Notes: generated by a model from the sequence alone, not told the origin. A stretch of DNA of 64,000 nucleotides from Arthrobacter sp. Alg241-R88 (GCF_900537115.1 NZ_UNRG01000001.1:559121-623120); one strand, 5' to 3'; shown: positions 40,089 to 48,916, counted from the stretch's first letter. A program made the numbers and translations.

Positions 40089-43000
40089 ATGCCGGTATGG
40101 TCCAGGGCGTCACGCGCAAGCGCAGAAAAGAAGGCAGTAGTGTCAGTTGGTCAAGGCCACCCGGAAGGCTCCGAGGAGCTCCGTAAATGGTTGTCCGGGC
40201 TCAAGCCCGTCACCGGGGCGGATACGATGCTGCGCTTCACCAAGACCCCCGAGGGCTCCATTGACCTGACGCACGCGCACCCGTCCGGCCTCGCCCAGCT
40301 GATGGCCGGGCGGAAGACCCGGCTTTCCACGCTGATCCGGGACCGCCAGCAGTACGTCGTCGCGGCCAGGGCTTCGCGCAACATCCGGTCCAAGATTTTC
40401 GAGCTTGCCAACGACCGCGGCATCGATGCCGGCTATTTCTCGGCGGGCACGGTGGTGTGGACGTCTGCGGTGGGCGGCAAGCCCCAGCGCATCTCTGCTC
40501 CCGTTATGCTCACGGCGATCTCGCTCACCGTCCGTCCGGGGGAGGACGACTACGAACTGCAGCTGACCGAGCAGGCCCACATCAACCCGGCCCTGGTGCG
40601 GCACCTGAAGAACATCCACGGCATTGTCTTTGACGTCAATGCCGTCACCCGGCTGGCCTACAGCACGGCCCGCTTCGATCCCCAGCCGGTCCTGGACAAG
40701 CTGGCTGCCCTCATCCGGCCCATCCACGGTGCGGAGGCGCAGCACAACCTGCTGGTTTCCACCTTCGCGGACCTTTCCGGGAACCTGGACGATCCGTGGA
40801 TCAACGACTCCAACCCCCTGGTGTCCGCACTGGCCACCGCAGCAGGCGGGGAAGTGGTGGATGTTGAGGAGCCTGACCCGTCCCGTTTCCCGCCGCTGGA
40901 CAGCAGGCACCCCAGCGAGGAGATGCTCCTGCTGGACGCGGACATCGACCAGCAGTACGTCATTGATGCCGCCCGCGCCGGCGATTCCCTTGTGGTCAGC
41001 AGCCCTCCGGGAACCGGCCAGACCCAAACGGCCATCAACACCATCGGTGCCCTGGTGGACGCCGGAAAAACGGTGCTGGTGGTGGGCGACCGCCGTGCCA
41101 GCCTCAATGAAGTGTCTGCGCAACTGGAGAGCCTGGGCCTTGAGTCCATCCTGTTCCAGCTGTCCGGGAACGTTACCCCGCAGCAGCTGAAGGGCCAGCT
41201 GGTCCGGGCGATTGTCCGCAACGAAAAATCCCTGGAACCCCAGCTGGGGAACCTGCACAACACCCTGACTGAGCACCGCCACGCCTTAATGGACCATGTG
41301 GCGTCGCTGCATAACGTCCGCCAGCGCTGGGGCTGCTCGCCCTACCAGGCCATGCAGTCGCTCGCTGAGCTGACGTCGATCCACCCGGCACCCGCCACCA
41401 CCGTGCGGCTGAAACGCAGTGTCCTGGACAGCATCCGGGACCGCGATGAGCTTGCCGGCAGGCTCCGGCGTGCCGCAGAGCTGGGAAGCTTCAGCAAGGC
41501 CTCCACCACCAGTCCCTGGCACGGTGCGCGCCTCCTCACACGCAAGGAGACCGAGGAAGCCCAGGACCTGGTCCGGTCCGTTGAGAAGAGCCTGCCGGCC
41601 CTGCGGGAACGCATGAACGCCGTGGCGGAGCACGCCGAGATCCGGCTGGGTGCTTCCTTCGCCGAATGGGGCGAACAGCTCGAGCTCCTGGTGGCCGTAC
41701 GGGGGAGCCTGGACAAGTTCACCCCCGACATCTTCGACCGCCCGGTCACCGACCTCATTTCGGCCACGGCGCCGTCGGCCTGGCGCCGTGAGCGGGGCAT
41801 CGAGATGACCTCCATGCAGCGGTCACGCCTGCGCAGGGTCGCCAAGGAATACGTCCGGCCCGGCGTCCACATCGCCGACCTCCACAGCTCCCTGGTCCTT
41901 GTCCAGGAACAGCGTGCACTGTGGGCGGGCTATGCCACCACGCAGCGCCACCCGGCAGTGCCGTCCGGACTTGCCGAGATCAGCATGATGTACCGTGCAC
42001 TGGAACGCGAACTTGCCCAGCTGGGCGAGGCGCTCCGGCACACGGAGGCAGGCGGCTCGCTGTCCACGGTCCGCTATGAAGAGCTGATGGAACGGCTCGA
42101 GCGCCTCGTGGCGGACACCGACACCCTCAAAACGCTGCCCGAGCGAACCCTCCTGGTGGAGAACATGCGCGAGCACGGGCTGGGGGAGCTCCTGGCAGAC
42201 CTGGCGGAGCGGGAGGTTCCGGCAGGCTCGGTCGCGGCGGAACTCGAACTCGCCTGGTGGCAGTCGGCGCTGGAAGCCATGATCAGCGGGGACGATTACC
42301 TCGCCATGTCCGACGGCGACGCCCTGCGGCAGCTGGAGGCCGAGTACCGGCTGGCCGACAACGCGCACATCGCCAGCGGTGCTGCCCGCCTTCGGTGGGA
42401 CCTGGCGGAACGGTGGCGGGCCGGCATCGCGGCCCACCCCCGCCAGGCAGACCTCCTGCGCAGCCTCCTGAAGGACGGCAGGGTGTCCTTGCCAGCGCTG
42501 ACTGCACAGGCTCCGGACCTGATCGGCACCCTCGTTCCGGTCTGGTCCGTCAGCCCGTACCTGATGACCGGCCTGCTGCCCGCGGAGCAACACTTCGACG
42601 CGGTGGTCATCCTGGACGCCGAGGCGACGTCGCTCCAGGCGGTGCTGCCATCCATCGCCCGTGCCCGCCAGGTCATTGCCTTCGGCGACGCCATGATTGC
42701 CAGCCCCCGCACCTTTACCGTGGGCGTAGAGCGGCTGGCCGCAGGCGAGACGGCACACCAGCGGGTGGAGAGTGCATTCAAAGCGCTGTCTGCCGTGCTC
42801 CCCGTGTGGCGGCTCAACTTCGTGTACCGCGCCGTGGACGAGGACCTGGTCCTCCAGCTCAGCAAGAACTTTTACGACGGCGCCCTGCGCCGCCTTCCGG
42901 AGGGCCAGTCCGCTACCGGCCTGGACCGGTCCCTGCTGGTGGAGTACCTGCCGGACGGCACCGGGCTGCCAAGCGCGGACCACGAAGGCGTGGAGTCGGT

Positions 43001-44204
43001 GGTGGCCGAGGTCAACCGGGTGGTGCAGCTGGTTTTCGAACACGCACGCACGCGCCCCCGCACCTCACTGGCAGTGGTTACGGCCAGCCTCCGCCATGCT
43101 GCCCGGATCGGGGAATCCATCCGGCTCCAGCTGCCCAACCACCCCGGCCTGGCCGGATTCTTTGGTGCCGGACCGGAGTCTTTCCGGGTAGTTGACCTGG
43201 AACGGGCCCAGGGCCTGGTGCGCGACCACGTCATTTTCTCGCCCGGTTTTGGCCGCACCCCGCACGGCCGCGCCCTGCACAACTTCGGCCCGCTCTCCGC
43301 TGAAGGGGGCAGGGAAAAATTCGCGCTGGCCATGACCCGCGCACGCCGGTCGATACACGTGCTGACCTGCTTCCGGCCGGAGGACCTGGACCACACGCGG
43401 CTGACGCACGGCGCAGTGGACCTGTACTCGCTGCTGGACCGCGAAATATCGGGGAATACTGATCTGGGAACTCCCGCTTCCCGGGCCGCCGCCAGCGAAC
43501 AGGCACTTGGTGCCGATCCCCTGGTCGCTGACCTGGGGGACAGGCTCCGGGCACGCGGCGCGCGGGTTTGGCACCAGTACGACGGTGCGATCGACGTCGT
43601 GGCGGCCGCCGATCCGCTGAGCACCATGGGCCAGGACGAGACCGACCTGCCCTGGCCGGTGGCCATCGAGTCGGACGGTACCGAGCAGTACCGCACTATG
43701 AGCGTGCGTGAACGCAGCCGGCTGCGTCCGCAGTTGCTGGAGCGCCTGGGGTGGCGGTACATGCCGTTGTGGACCATCGAGGTGTTCACTGACCCGTCAG
43801 CCTGCGCAGACCGGATTGCCGCCTACCTGGGCCTTGAACGGGCGGTGCTGCGGGACCGGACGTCAACGTCAACAGGGTTCCTTGACGACGACGTGGACCA
43901 GGCGCTCAATGGAATCGACGCCGGAGAGCACGCACGCCGCCGGCCGCAGGAGAAAAAATTGGACAGCAAGGAGGCGGTCTCCGTGGCCACTGAACAAAAC
44001 AGCAACGGCCAGGTGGCCGGGCAGTCCGCCCCTGCCGGTCCGGCCCCCGAAGGCGAACAGGGCCAAGGGGACGCCAAGGGCCAGGGCGTGACGGAAGGCA
44101 TTCTGCCCACCAAGGCCGCCGAAGACGACCCGCGGCGCTGGGGCGATGCTGACGACGACCACGACGCCTGGCTGAAGGAACAAAAGCCGCCGCACTGGGG
44201 CTGA
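40089..44204 (+). CDS. SF1 helicase-like protein with Vsr-like nuclease domain and altered Walker A
   Basis: 1371 residues. An N-terminal region (1-250) precedes a UPF1-like superfamily 1 ATPase core. The Walker A reads SSPPGTGQTQTAINTIGALV: the Lys is Gln (codon 41019-41021). The Walker B region is FDAVVILDAEATSLQAVLP rather than DEAS. Later motifs FRVVDLERAQGLVRDHVIFSPGFG and KFALAMTRARRSIHVLT match SF1 motifs V and VI. Near the C terminus, RARGARVWHQYDGAIDVVAA plus WPVAIESDG and LLERLGWRYMPLWTIEVF fit the Vsr/MTES_1575 nuclease fold. The tail is disordered. ATG 40089 follows TACGCT by 7 bases; GTG 40140 with AGAAGG is the alternative. Function unknown; perhaps nucleic-acid binding or defence. 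Confidence 0.8.
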   Translation: MPVWSRASRASAEKKAVVSVGQGHPEGSEELRKWLSGLKPVTGADTMLRFTKTPEGSIDLTHAHPSGLAQLMAGRKTRLSTLIRDRQQYVVAARASRNIRSKIFELANDRGIDAGYFSAGTVVWTSAVGGKPQRISAPVMLTAISLTVRPGEDDYELQLTEQAHINPALVRHLKNIHGIVFDVNAVTRLAYSTARFDPQPVLDKLAALIRPIHGAEAQHNLLVSTFADLSGNLDDPWINDSNPLVSALATAAGGEVVDVEEPDPSRFPPLDSRHPSEEMLLLDADIDQQYVIDAARAGDSLVVSSPPGTGQTQTAINTIGALVDAGKTVLVVGDRRASLNEVSAQLESLGLESILFQLSGNVTPQQLKGQLVRAIVRNEKSLEPQLGNLHNTLTEHRHALMDHVASLHNVRQRWGCSPYQAMQSLAELTSIHPAPATTVRLKRSVLDSIRDRDELAGRLRRAAELGSFSKASTTSPWHGARLLTRKETEEAQDLVRSVEKSLPALRERMNAVAEHAEIRLGASFAEWGEQLELLVAVRGSLDKFTPDIFDRPVTDLISATAPSAWRRERGIEMTSMQRSRLRRVAKEYVRPGVHIADLHSSLVLVQEQRALWAGYATTQRHPAVPSGLAEISMMYRALERELAQLGEALRHTEAGGSLSTVRYEELMERLERLVADTDTLKTLPERTLLVENMREHGLGELLADLAEREVPAGSVAAELELAWWQSALEAMISGDDYLAMSDGDALRQLEAEYRLADNAHIASGAARLRWDLAERWRAGIAAHPRQADLLRSLLKDGRVSLPALTAQAPDLIGTLVPVWSVSPYLMTGLLPAEQHFDAVVILDAEATSLQAVLPSIARARQVIAFGDAMIASPRTFTVGVERLAAGETAHQRVESAFKALSAVLPVWRLNFVYRAVDEDLVLQLSKNFYDGALRRLPEGQSATGLDRSLLVEYLPDGTGLPSADHEGVESVVAEVNRVVQLVFEHARTRPRTSLAVVTASLRHAARIGESIRLQLPNHPGLAGFFGAGPESFRVVDLERAQGLVRDHVIFSPGFGRTPHGRALHNFGPLSAEGGREKFALAMTRARRSIHVLTCFRPEDLDHTRLTHGAVDLYSLLDREISGNTDLGTPASRAAASEQALGADPLVADLGDRLRARGARVWHQYDGAIDVVAAADPLSTMGQDETDLPWPVAIESDGTEQYRTMSVRERSRLRPQLLERLGWRYMPLWTIEVFTDPSACADRIAAYLGLERAVLRDRTSTSTGFLDDDVDQALNGIDAGEHARRRPQEKKLDSKEAVSVATEQNSNGQVAGQSAPAGPAPEGEQGQGDAKGQGVTEGILPTKAAEDDPRRWGDADDDHDAWLKEQKPPHWG

Positions 44205-44205
44205 G

Positions 44206-44260
44206 TGACCGGGCCTGGGTGACGGGGCCTGGGTGACGGGGCCGGCAGCTTTGCGCCGGC
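44206..44260. repeat. Short tandem repeat and hairpin between convergent genes
   Basis: TGACCGGGCCTGGG (44206-44219) is repeated with one change at 44220-44233 and partly at 44234-44243. It runs into a hairpin GCCGGC (44241-44246) / GCCGGC (44255-44260), next to the stop of the SAF-domain gene, which may terminate both genes. Confidence 0.7.
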
Positions 44261-44986
44261 TCAGGGCCCAACCAGGACGAAGAACAGTTTGCCCTGGGTG
44301 GAGGCCCCGGCCAGCCGGGCAGCCTGCTCTGCGCTTGCCGCCACCACGATAAGCCCGTCCGTCTCGGCGGTGCCCAGCCACTGCCCGCTCTGGCCACCCT
44401 TGCCGGACGTCCAGAGCACGGGCACGGATGCTGCCAGGACCTCGGACGGTGCCTGCTGGTCAAAGCCGTTCGCCGCCGTCAGCACTACGTTGACCAGCTG
44501 GCCGGGCGAGACGAGCTGGATGGATGACGGATCGGCCATCCGAAGGGGCACGGCGGCCGAGCCGGGAGGCGTGCCGGCGAGCAGCCCGGGACCGAGCAGC
44601 TGGGCGTCCGTCAGGAGTTGGCCCTTGCGCAGGGGAGCCGCGAGTTGCTTGCCGGCCAATTCGTTTTCTTCGTCCAGGAATCCCGCGGCCATCATGTCCG
44701 GCGGTACCTGCACGTGGGCAAGGTCTGAGGCCGCCATGGCCGAGCCGGCAGGCAAGTCCCTCGCGGCAGCCAGAGCTGTGACGGTGTGGACCGGCGCGGG
44801 AGTGAGCTGATGGACGGTGATTGCAGCCGCCGCGCAAAGCAGCAACGCCACAGCGAGCCGGCGGTTCCGGCTCAGCCACCCGCCAAAGCGGACCGCTGCG
44901 GGCCGGCGACCGGCACGGCCGGAACGGCGGGGGGTGCGCGGATATCGGGAGGCAGCGCGGCCGGGGCGGAGAAGGTTTGCAGGCAT
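44261..44986 (-). CDS. SAF-domain protein, CpaB-like
   Basis: 241 residues. A basic N-terminal tail (1-44), one membrane helix (about 44-61, LAVALLLCAAAAITVHQL), then a SAF domain (ALAAARDLPAGSAMAASDLAHVQVP ... AGKQLAAPLRKGQLLTDAQL) and an RcpC/CpaB-like part (PLRMADPSSIQLVSPGQLVNVVLTAA). It looks like a Flp-pilus CpaB relative but no pilus genes are near. It lies 91 bases downstream of the CIRCE-controlled FmdB-type gene on the same strand and might share its transcript. Confidence 0.8.
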   Translation of the reverse strand: MPANLLRPGRAASRYPRTPRRSGRAGRRPAAVRFGGWLSRNRRLAVALLLCAAAAITVHQLTPAPVHTVTALAAARDLPAGSAMAASDLAHVQVPPDMMAAGFLDEENELAGKQLAAPLRKGQLLTDAQLLGPGLLAGTPPGSAAVPLRMADPSSIQLVSPGQLVNVVLTAANGFDQQAPSEVLAASVPVLWTSGKGGQSGQWLGTAETDGLIVVAASAEQAARLAGASTQGKLFFVLVGP

Positions 44987-45077
44987 ACGCCTACGCTATG
45001 GCGACGGTAATACCCGCAACAGGAGCGCGGTGTGCTATGTGGACAAAGCCGGGGGCGCCGGCGTCGGACAGTCCTGC

Positions 45078-45347
45078 TTAGCTGGCTGCAGCAGCCGCCG
45101 GAGCGGACGCGGCAGGTGCCGCTGCAGGAGCTGATGCTGCAGGCGCCGGCGAGACGGTGCTTCCCTTGGAGTCCCGGGAATCGGTGCGGTAGAAGCCGGA
45201 TCCCTTGAAGACGACACCGACGCTGTTGAACTTCTTGCGCAGCGTCCCCTGGCACTCGGGGCACGAGGTCAAAGTACTGTCAGAGAACGACTGGACGATG
45301 TCGAAGGCATGGCCGCAATCCTTGCAGGCGTACGCGTACGTTGGCAC
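45078..45347 (-). CDS. FmdB-type zinc-ribbon protein, probable Ruc-like chaperone
   Basis: 89 residues. MPTYAYACKDCGHAF and SCPECQGTLRKKF form a zinc ribbon with Cys8, 11, 29 and 32; then NSVGVVFKGSGFYRTDSRDS, followed by a disordered Ala/Pro/Ser tail from about 62. This layout matches mycobacterial Rv0991c (Ruc), a redox-regulated chaperone, and the neighbours match too: 5-FTHF cyclo-ligase and galU follow in the same arrangement. GTG 45347 has GAGGAGG upstream. A CIRCE operator lies 59 bases before the start, with TAGAAT overlapping it, so HrcA control is likely. Identification as the Ruc counterpart is inference from motif, synteny and operator. Confidence 0.88.
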   Translation of the reverse strand: MPTYAYACKDCGHAFDIVQSFSDSTLTSCPECQGTLRKKFNSVGVVFKGSGFYRTDSRDSKGSTVSPAPAASAPAAAPAASAPAAAAAS

Positions 45348-45405
45348 TGGTGCTCCTCCTCTTGGGCAAACGAGAGGTCCCGTGCTGCCTGGACGGATGT
45401 CCCCG

Positions 45406-45432
45406 TTAGCAGTCGCAGGGCCTGAGTGCTAA
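45406..45432. promoter_or_regulatory. CIRCE operator of the FmdB-type gene
   Basis: TTAGCAGTC (45406-45414), 9 bases, GAGTGCTAA (45424-45432): one mismatch from the HrcA consensus with exact 9-9-9 geometry. On the minus strand TAGAAT (45432-45437) overlaps its edge as the probable -10 box of the FmdB-type gene. Confidence 0.9.
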
Positions 45433-45465
45433 TTCTATCATCCCCGCAGCGTTGGGCTGTGGGGC

Positions 45466-46101
45466 TCAGCGGTGCCCGTCGAGCGGCAGGAACCCGGACG
45501 GCGCCAGGATGGCAGGGACGGGGCGGTCGAATTCCTCCTCGGGGATCTCGCCGGCGGGGAGCAGTTCTTCGTCATAGATAACGGCAGCCAGTGGGATGTT
45601 CTTCCCTGCGGTGGCGAGATGGCCCAAAAACTTGTCGTAGTACCCTCCGCCTTGCCCAACGCGGTTGCCGGAAAGGTCGACGGCGGTGGCCGGTATGAAG
45701 AGGGCGGCTGCCGTTCCGGCCACGTCCGGCCCGTGCCTGTCGCCCTTGGGTTCCAGGATCGGGGCGTACCGGCTTTGCTCGAAGCCGGCTTCGGGGTTCC
45801 AGAACACCCAGGCGAGCTCCCGCCCGGGCTCGCAGACGGGCAACAGGACCTGATGGCCGCCGGTATGGAGTGCGCTGATCAGTGGAAGGGTTGGCGGTTC
45901 GACGCCCACACCGAAGTAGACGCAGAATGTGGCAGGGGAACCGCCGGCGAGGGATGCAGCCCAGCCTGCGCCGTGGCGGGCGATGGCAGCCCCTGCCGCC
46001 TCCAGTTGCTGCGGGCTTAGGGCGGCACGCCGCTGGCGGTGGGCAGTGCGGATCCTGGTCTTGGTTGCCTTTGCGTCCTCAAGCACTGTGTCTTCCTCCA
46101 T
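45466..46101 (-). CDS. 5-formyltetrahydrofolate cyclo-ligase
   Basis: 211 residues. It converts 5-formyl-THF to 5,10-methenyl-THF with ATP. N-terminal KTRIRTAHRQRRAALS and the C-terminal signature GNRVGQGGGYYDKFL are diagnostic. ATG 46101 is divergent from galU 91 bases away. The next gene downstream on the same strand is the FmdB-type gene, but that has its own promoter with a CIRCE element, so the two are probably controlled separately. Confidence 0.93.
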   Translation of the reverse strand: MEEDTVLEDAKATKTRIRTAHRQRRAALSPQQLEAAGAAIARHGAGWAASLAGGSPATFCVYFGVGVEPPTLPLISALHTGGHQVLLPVCEPGRELAWVFWNPEAGFEQSRYAPILEPKGDRHGPDVAGTAAALFIPATAVDLSGNRVGQGGGYYDKFLGHLATAGKNIPLAAVIYDEELLPAGEIPEEEFDRPVPAILAPSGFLPLDGHR

Positions 46102-46192
46102 CGTTGCATTGCGGCGTTGGGCCCTGCAGTCACAGGGACCTTCCGCTGCCTAATGATTACTGAATGCTTGACGCTGACGTTAGATTAGTCGG

Positions 46193-47098
46193 GTGACTAC
46201 CAGTAACCCCAGAGTTCGCAAAGCCGTTATACCCGCTGCCGGACTCGGCACCAGGTTCCTGCCCGCCACCAAGGCCATGCCCAAGGAAATGCTTCCGGTC
46301 GTGGACAAGCCTGCCATCCAGTACGTGGTTGAGGAAGCCGTAAACGTGGGCCTCAACGACCTGCTGATGATCACCGGGCGGAACAAGCGGGCCCTGGAGG
46401 ACCATTTTGACCGGGTGCCGGCGCTGGAGTCCACCCTTGAAGACAAAGGGGATACGACGAAACTGGCCTCCATCCAGGCTGCCAGCAATCTCGGTGACAT
46501 CCACTACGTCCGCCAGGGCGACGCCAACGGTCTGGGCCACGCCGTCCTCCGCGCAAAGCAGCACGTGGGCAACGAGGCCTTCGCCGTCCTCCTGGGCGAT
46601 GACCTCATCGATGCCCGCGACGAACTCCTCAGCACCATGATTGAGGTGCAGGCGAAAACGGGAGGGTCCGTGATTGCCCTCATCGAGGTGGAGCCGTCAG
46701 AGATCAGCGCTTACGGTTGCGCCGACATTGCGGAGATTGACGGCGAGGACTACGTTCGGGTCAACCGCTTGGTAGAGAAGCCGGCCACGGACGAAGCCCC
46801 TTCCAACCTCGCCGTTATTGGCCGCTACGTACTGCATCCCGCCGTCTTTGACGTACTGGAGCACACCGGTCCCGGGCGGGGCGGCGAAATCCAGCTCACC
46901 GATGCCCTGCAGGAGCTTGCGTCCGGAGAGGGCGAGGGGCACGGCGTGTACGGCGTTGTCTTCCGCGGCCGCCGCTACGACACCGGGGACAAGTTGAGCT
47001 ATCTCAAGGCCTGCGTCCAGCTCGCCATCGACAGCGAAGACCTGGGCCCCGGCCTGCGGGAGTGGCTGCCGGGCTTCACCGCCAGCCTGTCCAAGTAG
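46193..47098 (+). CDS. galU: UTP--glucose-1-phosphate uridylyltransferase
   Basis: 301 residues. It makes UDP-glucose for glycans and trehalose. N-terminal KAVIPAAGLGTRFLPATKAMPKEMLPVVDKPAIQYVVEEA is the nucleotide-binding signature; GRYVLHPAVFDVL and the C-terminal GRRYDTGDKLSYLKA are present. GTG 46193 follows TAGATT (46181-46186) by 6 bases, so a leaderless start. The GNAT gene begins 4 bases after the stop. Confidence 0.96.
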   Translation: MTTSNPRVRKAVIPAAGLGTRFLPATKAMPKEMLPVVDKPAIQYVVEEAVNVGLNDLLMITGRNKRALEDHFDRVPALESTLEDKGDTTKLASIQAASNLGDIHYVRQGDANGLGHAVLRAKQHVGNEAFAVLLGDDLIDARDELLSTMIEVQAKTGGSVIALIEVEPSEISAYGCADIAEIDGEDYVRVNRLVEKPATDEAPSNLAVIGRYVLHPAVFDVLEHTGPGRGGEIQLTDALQELASGEGEGHGVYGVVFRGRRYDTGDKLSYLKACVQLAIDSEDLGPGLREWLPGFTASLSK

Positions 47099-47102
47099 CA
47101 CT

Positions 47103-47723
47103 GTGCGCCCCGGCCCCATCTGGCCCGTGACCCTCGAGTGCGGAGACCTGGTCCTGAGGCCCATCAGGTACCGGGACAAAAAAGAGTGGACGGAAGTGCG
47201 CGCCCGCAACAGCCAGTGGCTGGCACCGTGGGAGGCTTCCAACCCGGACCCCGCCGGCGGCCTGCCCGACTACCGGCAAATGGTCCGCTCGCTGAACTCA
47301 CAGGCCGCCCAGGCAACGGCCCTTCCGTTTGTGATCACCGAGCGCGTTCCTGCCAGCAGGAACCCTGCGATTGTTGGCCAGTTGACTGTTTCATCGATTG
47401 TGTGGGGTTCGGCCATGATGGCAACCCTTGGGTACTGGGTGGACCAGGCGCGCGCGGGGCGGGGGATAGCACCCACCTCTGTCGCCCTCGTAACGGACCA
47501 CTGTTTCCGGACCTTGGGGCTGCACCGGATGGAAATCAACATCCGGCCCGAGAACGGACCCAGCCTGCGGGTGGTGGAGAAACTGGGATTCCGGGATGAG
47601 GGATACCGGCCGCGCTACCTGCACATCAACGGCGAGTGGGCCGACCACCGGTCGTTTGCCTTGACCTCAGAGGAAGTTCCCGAGGGGCTGCTGCACCGCT
47701 GGCTTGCTTCCAGGCCGTCATAA
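47103..47723 (+). CDS. GNAT acetyltransferase, RimJ/RimL type
   Basis: 206 residues. LVLRPIRYRDKKEWTEVRARNSQWLAPWE at the N terminus, YWVDQARAGRGIAPTSVALVTDHCFRTLGLHRMEINIRPENGPSLRVVEKLGFRDEG in the acetyl-CoA and C-terminal half: the RimJ/RimL pattern of N-terminal acetyltransferases. GTG 47103 begins 4 bases after galU, so they are one operon. galU followed by a rimJ-type gene is also the mycobacterial order. The protein substrate is not known. Confidence 0.9.
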   Translation: MRPGPIWPVTLECGDLVLRPIRYRDKKEWTEVRARNSQWLAPWEASNPDPAGGLPDYRQMVRSLNSQAAQATALPFVITERVPASRNPAIVGQLTVSSIVWGSAMMATLGYWVDQARAGRGIAPTSVALVTDHCFRTLGLHRMEINIRPENGPSLRVVEKLGFRDEGYRPRYLHINGEWADHRSFALTSEEVPEGLLHRWLASRPS

Positions 47724-47804
47724 ATCCATTGATTTGCCAGCCGCGCCACGACACACCGGGGCTAATGCGGCTGGAGCCGACGTGATGCTCATACGGTTTT
47801 GAGT

Positions 47805-48725
47805 GTGGACTTCCCCCTTAGCAGCTCAGTGATCCTTGTGGTTGCCGTTGTGCTCTGGATTGTATGGGTTGCCCCCTACGTCCTCCGGAACCGCCGGCAC
47901 CAGTTCCAACCCGCCGGCGACTTCCTGGCAGACGCCCCCGCCGATGAAATACCGGACCCTCGAGCAGGGCTGGTCTTGAAGGTCGCCGCCCAGCAGGAGA
48001 AAGCCATGGACACCAGGAAGAGCACCGGATCCACTGCGGCCACAGCGGCCAGCGCTGCCCCCACGGGCCAGTTCCGGATCCGATACGGCCGCACGGCACT
48101 CGCCCTCGTGGGACTGGTTTCCCTGCTGACCGCGATCGTTTCTGCGGCCCTGCTGGCATTTGGGCTGGGATCTCCGGTTCTCCCCCTGACATGCGTAGCC
48201 CTGACGGTGGCGTCCGTAGTCCTTCTCCGCTGGCTGGCCGTCCGGGACCGCAAGTCCAAAGTCAACGCTGCTTTCCGCTCCGCGATGACCGCACCTGCCC
48301 CCCGGCCCGCAGCCGAGCACGTTCCGCCCAAGCCGGAATCCGCGCCGGTGCGCCCGGAAAGCCCGCTCTTCGACGCGGAGGCCGGCAAGCCCAAGATCAA
48401 ACCCCTGACAGCCGTGGAACTTCGCGAAGCCGCCCTTGCCGTTGCCGTGGCTGCCGGTGACACCAGTGCAGCACTGCCCGCACCCGCAACCACCTGGGAG
48501 CCCGTGGAGGTGCCCAAGCCTGTTTACGTTGAGGCGGCCAAGGCCGAGCGCCCGGCACCCGAGCCGCTGGAGCTGCCGGAAGCACCCAAGGCCACCGGCA
48601 AGCCGTCCCTCAAGCAGGGTGCTGCCGCCGTCCCCGCCGTGCCGGCTCCGGAAGCGCAGCAGCTCACCAAGGCCCAGAGCGCCCTCAGCAATCTCGACGA
48701 CGTCCTGCAGCGCCGCCGCGCCTGA
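47805..48725 (+). CDS. Membrane protein with long Ala/Pro tail, unknown
   Basis: 306 residues. No family recognised. One N-terminal hydrophobic segment (SSSVILVVAVVLWIVWVAPYVL) is followed by a soluble stretch, then two helices (ALALVGLVSLLTAIVSAALLAF and LPLTCVALTVASVVLLRWL), and a C-terminal half rich in Ala, Pro, Glu and Lys that is probably disordered. TTG 47799 is also in frame, but TACGGT (47792-47797) lies 7 bases before GTG 47805, favouring a leaderless start there. The position after the RimJ-type gene parallels a membrane-protein gene in mycobacteria. Confidence 0.72.
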   Translation: MDFPLSSSVILVVAVVLWIVWVAPYVLRNRRHQFQPAGDFLADAPADEIPDPRAGLVLKVAAQQEKAMDTRKSTGSTAATAASAAPTGQFRIRYGRTALALVGLVSLLTAIVSAALLAFGLGSPVLPLTCVALTVASVVLLRWLAVRDRKSKVNAAFRSAMTAPAPRPAAEHVPPKPESAPVRPESPLFDAEAGKPKIKPLTAVELREAALAVAVAAGDTSAALPAPATTWEPVEVPKPVYVEAAKAERPAPEPLELPEAPKATGKPSLKQGAAAVPAVPAPEAQQLTKAQSALSNLDDVLQRRRA

Positions 48726-48843
48726 CATTGGGTCCCGCGGAAGGTTTCCCGTGACGGCTTCCGGGCGCCGGTTGGCATTGGGCCGGGAAAATTTGTAGCC
48801 TAGGTTCACCGGTGCCGCTCCTGTTGACCAAGCGGCTGGTTCC

Positions 48844-48916
48844 GGGGTTATAGCTCAGTTGGTAGAGCGCTTCGTTCGCATCGAAGAGGTCAGGGGTTCG
48901 AATCCCCTTAGCTCCA
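48844..48916 (+). tRNA. tRNA-Ala (anticodon CGC)
   Basis: 73 bases folding as a cloverleaf: acceptor GGGGTTA / TAGCTCC, D arm GCTC-AGTTGGTA-GAGC, anticodon arm CTTCG-TTCGCAT-CGAAG with CGC at 48877-48879, and T arm AGGGGTTCGAATCCCCT. The following bases are CCCA, so the CCA end is not encoded exactly. Confidence 0.96.

Noticed and set aside
46168-46173. TTGACG as the -35 box of galU
   Set aside because: Only 7 bases separate it from TAGATT, too short for a -35/-10 pair.
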